DNA of 27,596 nucleotides from a virus: positions 1-27,596 of the IMG/VR virus record IMGVR_UViG_3300042445_001315. One strand, 5' to 3'. Below the pieces are notes generated by a model. That model was not told the DNA's origin. It worked only from the letters and a program-made list of their open reading frames with translations, and searched no databases. The translations under genes were made by a program, and so were the position numbers. Of this stretch, positions 16,815 to 23,700 are shown in pieces. How positions within the stretch are numbered: position 1 is the stretch's first letter; each line of letters begins with the position of its first letter.

Positions 16815-17380
16815 TGAGTATAATTATTGTAGGAAATGGACCCACGTTACTTGATAAGGACAATGGTCGCAAGATTGACAACTTCGATATAGTTGTTAGA
16901 TTTAATGCATACTCTATTGAGGGGTTTGAAATGCAGGTTGGAACTAAGACTGACTTTTGGTTCAACACAGTAAACTTCCAAAATAAGCAGAAAGAGTCTA
17001 GGCTTAATAAACACTACAAGCGTATTGTTTGGCATTCATGGCAATGGGATGAGCAGATGGATGAAGCCTATCAAGAATTTGTTGAATTCTTTTCAGACAA
17101 AGATGTGAATCTTTCTAAGACAGTAAAGGAAACAACCACTGAGATGTGTGAGTATGTGGATGATATGACGTACGTTAATTATTCAACAGGAGCGATTGCT
17201 ATATGGATGCTTGTTAAAGAGTTTGGTCATGTCACTATTACTGGTTTTGATTGGTGGGAGTCATTAGATAAGCATCACTATAACGACAATGCAAGAAGAG
17301 GTACATTGCATAAGCCAGAAAAAGAAATGGTATTAATAGGCAAGTTAATATTCGAGAACAAGCTATCTATTCTTAATTAA
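16814..17380 (+). CDS. Sialyltransferase-like (GT29-type) glycosyltransferase
   Basis: This 188-residue protein shows the four signature motifs of GT29 sialyltransferases in the correct order. The L-motif-like start is IIIVGNGPTLLDKDNGRKID followed by VVRFN (residues 3-31). The S-motif-like segment is NYSTGAIAIWMLVKEFGHV followed by GF (122-145). The motif III-like HYND is at 155-158, and the VS-motif H-x4-E is at H166-E171. These elements bind CMP-sialic acid and supply catalytic His residues in known enzymes. The paired L/S-motif cysteines of the animal enzymes are missing, as is an N-terminal membrane anchor, so this would be a small cytoplasmic form. It is coupled to the preceding glycosyltransferase by TAATG. 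Transfer of sialic acid or a related sugar is inferred; another donor is possible. Confidence 0.75.
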   Translation: MSIIIVGNGPTLLDKDNGRKIDNFDIVVRFNAYSIEGFEMQVGTKTDFWFNTVNFQNKQKESRLNKHYKRIVWHSWQWDEQMDEAYQEFVEFFSDKDVNLSKTVKETTTEMCEYVDDMTYVNYSTGAIAIWMLVKEFGHVTITGFDWWESLDKHHYNDNARRGTLHKPEKEMVLIGKLIFENKLSILN

Positions 17381-17388
17381 TTAATATG

Positions 17389-17396
17389 TAAATTTG
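17389..17396 (+). promoter_or_regulatory. Bacteroidota-type -7 box with near-leaderless start
   Basis: TAAATTTG matches TAnnTTTG and ends only seven bases before the ATG at 17404. Transcription would begin at about 17400-17402, so the mRNA would have almost no leader. The 23-base gap after the GT29-like gene is otherwise AT-rich. No clear -33 element was found. Confidence 0.5.
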
Positions 17397-17403
17397 TAAG
17401 CAT

Positions 17404-18129
17404 ATGGCTGACTATACTATTTCATATTCTCCTAAGTTATCAGGATGGACATCCTATCATTCATTCTATCCAGAGTGGATGGTATCGATGAATAACTTCT
17501 TGTATACATTTAAGAACGGTAACCTATATAAGCACAATACCAATCAGACAAGAAACTCTTATTATGGTGTGGTATCTCCTTCTAGGTTAACAACTATCTT
17601 CAATCAGGAGCCAACGCAAACAAAGGCATTTAAGACACTAGCTCTTAATGCTACTAGTCCATGGCAGTCAATCATTACATCTGACCAAGGAGAGGGCGTT
17701 ATCAATTCCTCATGGTACGATCTAAAGGAGGGTACATGGTATGCTTACATTCGTAGGAATGTAGATGACAATAATTTGTCCATGATATCAACTCAGGGTA
17801 TTGGGAATGTATCGTCTAAGTCATCTAACGTATTGTCGTTTAGCTTCCCGATGGATGACATTGTTAGTACTGGTGATAAGTTATATTCTGTTATTAATGG
17901 AGGCTTGACTTTTGTGGGTAACATCACAGCACATACAGATATATCTATAACAACCGATGGGTCGGGACTATCTCCTGCTATTGGTACATTCTTGGTATTC
18001 CAAAAGAACGCAACAGCTGAATCATACCCTACATTAGGTACGTATTTAAACGTCGAATTTATTAATGCGGATACTTCGTATACTGAATTATTCTCTGTAA
18101 CTTCGAGCATATTTAAATCCTACCCATAA
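17404..18129 (+). CDS. Conserved phage structural-type protein, function unknown
   Basis: This 241-residue protein begins with YTISYSPKLSGWTSYHSFYP, then EWMVSMNNFLYTFKNGNLYK. I recognise this pattern from tail or virion proteins of Bacteroidota phages, where it typically reads WTS.hSF.P.....N.fyTF.nG.LY.hN. Asn/Tyr-rich and beta-rich segments continue (NQTRNSYYG; IFNQEPTQTKAFKTLALN), with a second beta domain from ~110 to 240. There are no membrane segments, signal peptide or catalytic motif. It is preceded by a promoter-like box rather than a terminator, and followed by the GNAT-like gene, which has its own box. A minor tail component near the fibre is the most likely role. A carbohydrate-binding accessory protein cannot be excluded. 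Confidence 0.55.
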   Translation: MADYTISYSPKLSGWTSYHSFYPEWMVSMNNFLYTFKNGNLYKHNTNQTRNSYYGVVSPSRLTTIFNQEPTQTKAFKTLALNATSPWQSIITSDQGEGVINSSWYDLKEGTWYAYIRRNVDDNNLSMISTQGIGNVSSKSSNVLSFSFPMDDIVSTGDKLYSVINGGLTFVGNITAHTDISITTDGSGLSPAIGTFLVFQKNATAESYPTLGTYLNVEFINADTSYTELFSVTSSIFKSYP

Positions 18130-18135
18130 TTTAAT

Positions 18136-18143
18136 TATATTTG
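18136..18143 (+). promoter_or_regulatory. Bacteroidota-type -7 box giving a leaderless GNAT transcript
   Basis: TATATTTG matches TAnnTTTG. A TTTA at 18112-18115 lies 20 bases upstream, in the position of the -33 element. The ATG at 18148 is only five bases past the box, so a start at normal distance would fall on or next to the start codon, predicting a leaderless mRNA. Confidence 0.55.
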
Positions 18144-18147
18144 TAGA

Positions 18148-18555
18148 ATGGTATTTACTATTAGGTTGCTAAACGAAAGCGACTACGATAATACATTGGT
18201 GAAATGGTGGAAAGACTGGCGATGGTCAGCACCTCCAAAAGAAATGTTACCTAACAATGGCTTAGGTGGATTTATGGTTTCTAAGGGAGATGTGGATATC
18301 TGTGCTGGCTTTGCGTACTTTACTAACTCTGGGATAGCATTCTGCGAGTTTATTGTATCTAACTTTGAATACAAAGAAGATGATCGCAAAGAAGCTATTG
18401 AGTTCTTGATAGAATCCATTTCAGTAGCCTGCAAGAATGCAGGTCACAAGGCCGTTTGGACTGTTTTAAGAAACAAAGGCTTAATAGAGAAATACGAAAA
18501 TTGCGGATACAAAAGAACGCAAGAGAATTGTACAGAAATGATAAAATTATTATAA
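18148..18555 (+). CDS. GNAT-like N-acetyltransferase
   Basis: This 135-residue protein fits a compact GNAT fold. Residues 3-14 form the first strand and helix (FTIRLLNESDYD). Residues ~50-70 form the central strands (DICAGFAYF, then GIAFCEFIVSN), and a charged helix follows at ~76-98. The segment AGHKAVWTVLRNKGLIEKYENCGYKR (98-123) has the usual strand, Asn and x-Y-x-x-x-G-F/Y end of GNAT enzymes. The canonical acetyl-CoA pyrophosphate loop (R/Q-x-x-G-x-G/A) is degenerate here: DDRKEAIEFL replaces it. Substrate is unknown. It could modify a protein, an amino sugar or a small molecule. It sits between structural genes but has its own promoter-like box, as expected for an accessory (moron-type) gene. 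The ATG at 18557 of the next gene follows after one base. Confidence 0.6.
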   Translation: MVFTIRLLNESDYDNTLVKWWKDWRWSAPPKEMLPNNGLGGFMVSKGDVDICAGFAYFTNSGIAFCEFIVSNFEYKEDDRKEAIEFLIESISVACKNAGHKAVWTVLRNKGLIEKYENCGYKRTQENCTEMIKLL

Positions 18556-18556
18556 G

Positions 18557-19228
18557 ATGGCAATAGCAACATCAACAGCAATTGGATTAGGTGTAGCGGC
18601 TGCAGGTTCAGCGTATCAGATATACCAAGGAGAACAAGCAAAAAATGAGGCAGCACAAGCAGCTCAAACTGCTCAAGACCAGTTAGCAAAAGTAACAGAG
18701 GCTAATCAATTCCAAGATTTACAAATACCGACCCTTGGCCTAGACATGGCTCAAGAGAATATTCAAGCAAGACAAGCAGGTGAGATTCAAGCATTAAGAG
18801 AAGGTGGTGCAAATACCCTACTTGGTGGTTTGACTGCATCTTCAGAGAACGCTCGTAGGGCAGACTTAGAGTTAGCTGCGGAGGCCCAAAAGGCTCAATA
18901 CCAAAGAGATTTAATGGTTAGGCAAAATGCTCAACAACTTGAGTCTAACAGGGTTCAACGTGAATCAGGATTACTTGGATCTCAATTAGCTGGTGCTCAA
19001 GTAGCTAGAGCTGAGGGGCAGAATCTTATGAACGCTGGTATATCAGGACTTGCTAGTGCAGGATTAAATGCTGGGCTTGCTGGAATGAGTGGTTCTGGGG
19101 CATCCGGACTTAGTTCTGCAGATGCAGCTGCTGCTAAAAGCTTAAAGGCTCAAAATGTAACTGGATACAAAAACGCAGCAGACAAAATGTTAGAGTATAA
19201 TATTTCTGCACCTAAACCGATAATTTGA
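18557..19228 (+). CDS. Ala/Gln-rich internal virion (ejection-type) protein
   Basis: This 223-residue protein has a small hydrophobic Gly/Ala segment at residues ~4-20 (TAIGLGVAAAGSAYQIY), followed by a long helical region rich in Ala, Gln, Glu and Arg (residues ~24-150). A second Gly/Ala/Leu/Ser-rich, membrane-interacting-looking segment lies at ~155-187 (LMNAGISGLASAGLNAGLAG). Such amphipathic, low-complexity helical proteins encoded before long internal proteins resemble DNA-ejection proteins of podoviruses (P22 gp7/gp20/gp16 or T7 gp14 type), which leave the capsid with the DNA and line the cell envelope. Family membership is not established. The gene ends two bases before the ATG chosen for the next gene. 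Confidence 0.55.
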   Translation: MAIATSTAIGLGVAAAGSAYQIYQGEQAKNEAAQAAQTAQDQLAKVTEANQFQDLQIPTLGLDMAQENIQARQAGEIQALREGGANTLLGGLTASSENARRADLELAAEAQKAQYQRDLMVRQNAQQLESNRVQRESGLLGSQLAGAQVARAEGQNLMNAGISGLASAGLNAGLAGMSGSGASGLSSADAAAAKSLKAQNVTGYKNAADKMLEYNISAPKPII

Positions 19229-19230
19229 TA

Positions 19231-20775
19231 ATGGCAGCATACGGAGGATATGTAGCAACACAACCTGTTGATTTTGGAGCAATGGCATCTGATTTCACTG
19301 GAAAGGCTATTGCTATACAAAAAGCACAAAAAGCTAAAGAAGAGAAGCAGTCATTGCTTAACCAACAGAAAGCCGAGAAGATTGCGGCTAAGACTGAAGA
19401 ACGTACGTATAAAGAGCAACAAGATGCTTTAAAGGATATAGAAAAACAAGCTATAGATGACAATAAAATCATCAGCAAGCCTATCCCATTTACTGGTTCT
19501 AAAACAATGGATGACTTGTCAGCTAAAGTTGTTCCTTTAGTTGCAGATAAAGTGGCTTTATACACTAAACTAATGAAACAAGACCCATCTAAGTCTGCTG
19601 AATTAAGTGCAAAAAAATCCAATATGACTAGGGATTATCAAAGTTATGTAAACATCCCAGGAGTAGCGATTAAGGGTAAGGAGTATCTAACTAAAGTAGC
19701 TAAAGATCAATCACCGATTGGAATTATGTTAGGCTCAAAGTGGAATAGCATGCTTGATGTTGGAACAAAAAATGTTACTGATAATGAGGACGGAAGACTT
19801 ATTTTCTTTGATAGAGATCAAGAAGGAAATGAAATACCGGATAGTGGTATTCCAGTTAGTGCTATTGCAAACTATGGTGCTTATCAAGATAATTCCGTAG
19901 ATTATGATAAAAAGATAGCTGATTTGCAATTAGCAGAATATAGTCAAATAACTAGTTCTGGTGGAAGAGGTCAAATAGAAACAAAATCAGCTAAACTTAA
20001 CCCAAACTATGAACCAGTTGTTAATTCATTTGTTACTAAAGAAACTACTACTCCTCCAGATATTGCTAGGATATTAGTTCAATTTGGCGGGTATGGAGCT
20101 TATGTCGATGGGCAAAGCAATATCCCCCCTAAGGGTCAAATTGACCCAGCAACTGGAAATGAATTTGTTAAGCCAGTTATCAAGTTTGAATTAACAGATA
20201 ATGGTGGATACTATCCAATTGTAACAGAAGGTATGCGTAAGGAAGCTGAGGCTATAATGAAGCAGAAGGTTGAAGCTTCTATTGGTGTTGATGTTAGTAA
20301 GACTAGAAATCCTGATGTTATTGCTAACACAGGTGGAGGTAGTGGTGCTAGAGATATACCAAGGGGTGATGTAGCTGAAGCTAAAAAAATGGTAGCAAAA
20401 CTTGCAGACAAACAAAAAGCAGAAAGTATATTTAGAAGGGAGGCAGGCTACTTAAAATCATTGAAATCCATGGTTGATCCTCGAATAAAAAATATGCAGA
20501 TAGTTTATTTGCCTGGAGGTGGGTTAGGTATTCGTGGTTTTAGAACTGGGGAAACAAAATCAAAAACAAGGGTATTGGAAGAATTGACAAGTGCTGCTGA
20601 CGTATACGCTTATATGAAAGGATTAAATATTGCTGCAGGTGCTAATGAATTTAATCAATTAGTTGATGAAGATATAAATGAATACAAAGAAATAGTTAAT
20701 GCAGGAAAAGGCCAAATGTTGAATAGAGCAGCAAAAAGTACAGGTAAAAAAATAGTAAAGGGTAAATACGATTAG
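19231..20775 (+). CDS. Internal virion-type protein, function unknown
   Basis: I chose the ATG at 19231 (514 residues). A TTG two codons upstream at 19225 is possible but would overlap the previous stop codon. The N-terminal ~30 residues (AAYGGYVATQPVDFGAMASD) are followed by a strongly charged coiled-coil-like helix of Lys, Glu, Gln and Ala (~30-80). The rest is mixed, with a Gly-rich loop near residue 365 (NTGGGSGARDIPRG) and a C-terminal helical part. No catalytic motif, signal peptide or membrane segment is obvious. It is encoded between the Ala/Gln-rich protein and the 1875-residue protein, so it is probably a second internal virion component. The call rests mainly on position and composition. 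Confidence 0.45.
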   Translation: MAAYGGYVATQPVDFGAMASDFTGKAIAIQKAQKAKEEKQSLLNQQKAEKIAAKTEERTYKEQQDALKDIEKQAIDDNKIISKPIPFTGSKTMDDLSAKVVPLVADKVALYTKLMKQDPSKSAELSAKKSNMTRDYQSYVNIPGVAIKGKEYLTKVAKDQSPIGIMLGSKWNSMLDVGTKNVTDNEDGRLIFFDRDQEGNEIPDSGIPVSAIANYGAYQDNSVDYDKKIADLQLAEYSQITSSGGRGQIETKSAKLNPNYEPVVNSFVTKETTTPPDIARILVQFGGYGAYVDGQSNIPPKGQIDPATGNEFVKPVIKFELTDNGGYYPIVTEGMRKEAEAIMKQKVEASIGVDVSKTRNPDVIANTGGGSGARDIPRGDVAEAKKMVAKLADKQKAESIFRREAGYLKSLKSMVDPRIKNMQIVYLPGGGLGIRGFRTGETKSKTRVLEELTSAADVYAYMKGLNIAAGANEFNQLVDEDINEYKEIVNAGKGQMLNRAAKSTGKKIVKGKYD

Positions 20776-20790
20776 TTATAATTAACATTC

Positions 20791-23700
20791 ATGGATAACG
20801 GAAAAAGTTTATATAAACAATTGAGTTCTGATAAATTGTACACAAAATCGTATGACGAATTTGTTAAGCAATATGGTAATCCTGAAGGGCAAAAAGAACT
20901 ATTTAATAAGTTAAGTGCAGACAATTTATATAGCAAATCTGAACAAGAATTTGTTAATCAATATTGGGCACCTGTAAAAAAAAAAGACCAAGCACAAGCA
21001 GCAGTCGCCGCTCCTTCGGTTTCAAAATCTGTATCGGCACCTACGAAATCTTCTTTGGTTGTACCTTCCAAAAGTCCTGAGAAACCTGAAGAGGTAGGAT
21101 ATGTTGAGGATATCTGGAATAGATTTAAGGGATCCGGAACCAAAGTATTAAGCGCATTCTTGCAAATTCCTTCTGCAGCACAATCATATATTTATGATGT
21201 AGCTCTTGCTGCTACAGGGAAAGATGAAGAGTTTAATCGTCTTCCAGCTGCTGCTAAGAAAGAAGTTAAGGATGCAGTTCGTTCGGTAAGCAGGGGCCTT
21301 CCTAATGGTGAGCTTACATACCAAACAAAAGAAGCTGCTAATTACTTAAATAAAAAAGCAGAAAGTATTTATCAAAAAACAATTAATGATGAAACATCAC
21401 TTTCAGACGAGATAAGCAAATTAGCTACTAATCCAACCTCTGAAGGAGTTCTTAAAATAGTTAACAAATCAATTCGCTCTACGGCTGAATCTTTGCCGTA
21501 TATGCTTACATCTATGGTTCCTGGCGGTGCTGCTGCTATCGGAGTGTCTACTGCTGCAGAAAAAAGAGAGCAAGAGCTAGAAGAAACTGGTGATTATGGA
21601 ATGGGATTCCTAATAAACTCTGCTGTTACAGGAGGTTCTAATTACTTAGGAGAAAAATATACTGGACGTATTCTAAATAAGATAGGTGCTAAATCATTAG
21701 GCAATCCTGAGTTACTTAAAAAAGTTACTCAAGCTCCTCTTGTGGAATTAGGTAAGGATTTAGGAATTGAATTTAGTACTGAAGCTTTACAGTCTTTTAC
21801 ACAAGAAGTGTCTGATAAATGGACTAAAGGCCAAGAAGTTCAATGGATACCTACATTAAAGAAAGCATTGGATGATGGCTTATTAGGAGCGGCTTCAGTT
21901 GGAACATTTGCTGCAGGAGGTAAAGGAGTTCAATTAACTGGTAAAGTAGCAGAGCCTCTTAGGAAGTATTTAGCTAGTAAAATAATCAATAAAAAAGATG
22001 CATCTTACATAAATAAAGGAATAGATGCTATCCAAGAATTAAATACGCAGAAAGCAGATGACCAAGATCCTATTGTTAATGAAGCAATTGACAATAAAAT
22101 CAATGAGATAAAAACCAAAATTGCTGGTAAGATTCAGGTGGCTGAAGACATGATTGATAATATGTCTGATGAAGAAATAAAGAAAGCCATTCTGATTGAT
22201 CGTGATTTAGAAGACACAAGATTAAAAGCAAAAGCTATTGAAGATAATCCTACACTAGATGATGCTACTAAAGAATTATTAAGAAAAGATTTAGCTGATA
22301 AATACATTAACCTTAACAAACAAAAAGATGCCATTCAAGAGCAAGCAACAAGTCAAATACCTGTACAGCCAGAAGCCGGAGTTAGCGGAGAAATGGCGCA
22401 AGGAGAACCCCAAGCAGAACCTCAAGTCCCTGCCGAAGAAGTTAAAGTCGAAGAAGTAACAACCCCGCAAGGAGAAGTAGTTGCTACTGAAGAAGTAACT
22501 GCACCTGCAGAAATGTCTAAAGAAGAGTGGACAAAAGTTCAAGATTTAGCAGACAGAATATCTAATGGTGAAGAAATTACTTCACAAGAAGATTTAAAAC
22601 TTCAAGAGAGTTATCCTCAAACAGTTGAAAAATTAATTGCAAAAAAAGAGGAGGCTGCACCAAAAGAAGAATTCAAACCAGAAGAGAAAACAAAACTATC
22701 TGATACTCAAAAAACAGCAATACAAGAAGCTGTAAAGAGAGGAGAAGATATGGTTAAAAGATATCCTAAGCAGGATGATTTAATTCTAAAGTATAAAGCT
22801 TTACAACAATTTCAAAAGAAGAACCAAGAGTATATTGATGCTGACCAGTCTCAGAAAGATGAGATGACTAGACAGATTAATTTTGCTTTAGGTTTGGCTG
22901 CTAAGAAATCTGCACAATCTACTAAGAGTATCCTTGGTATTAAACCAACAATGGTTACTGTGGATCAAATGGCTTCATTGGAGGACCAGTTGATGATGCA
23001 AGAAAAGGCTGCTCAAGGAGGTGTTGATTTTGCTAATAAGGCTAAGAAAATAGTTAATGAAACCATCAAAGGTATGGAGAAGGGAGCTTTAGACTCTAAG
23101 GCTACTAACTCTTTGTTAACAGCGCTTAATGCTAAGGCTGAGACACCAACACAAAGACGTGATATTATTAGCAAGGTGATTGCAATATTTAAGAAGTCTG
23201 CAGGTAAAATAGCTATTGATGAACTTAAGTTGTACAACGACCAAATTAAAATAGAAAATAAAGCTTCTGCTAATGCAAATAAAATAAGAAAAGAAGTAGT
23301 AGATAAAATTAAATCTTTTGTTACTCGTGGTGCATTAAGCAAAGCACAACAAAAGTCATTGCTTAACTCTTTGGCTAAAACTAACATACTAAATCCTGGT
23401 ATGCGTGATCGCTTGTTCGAACGTATGCAGAAGATGTTTAAACGTGCTGACTATCAAGACAGAATCAAGGAGGCTACTACATTTAGAAATAGAATCAAGA
23501 AGTTAGCTAAGTCTGAAACACTTCAGGGTTCTGTTGCTAAGATGGCAAAAGATTTCTCTAAAGTTATTCCAGAGTTTACTGACATTGATACATATTTAGA
23601 AAATGCTAGAGAAGTATACGGTGCAATTAAATCTCCAATTAGAAAGGCCGCTGTAATTGAAAACATTGCTGATTTTTCTAAAAAAGAATTAGCTAAACAA

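Noticed and set aside
17371-17390. AT-rich palindromic stretch (TTAATTAATTAA) as an operator
   Set aside because: Such runs are expected by chance in AT-rich gaps, and it includes the end of the GT29-like coding sequence.
19225-19230. TTG start for the 19231 gene
   Set aside because: It overlaps the previous stop codon, and a normal ATG lies two codons downstream with ordinary spacing.
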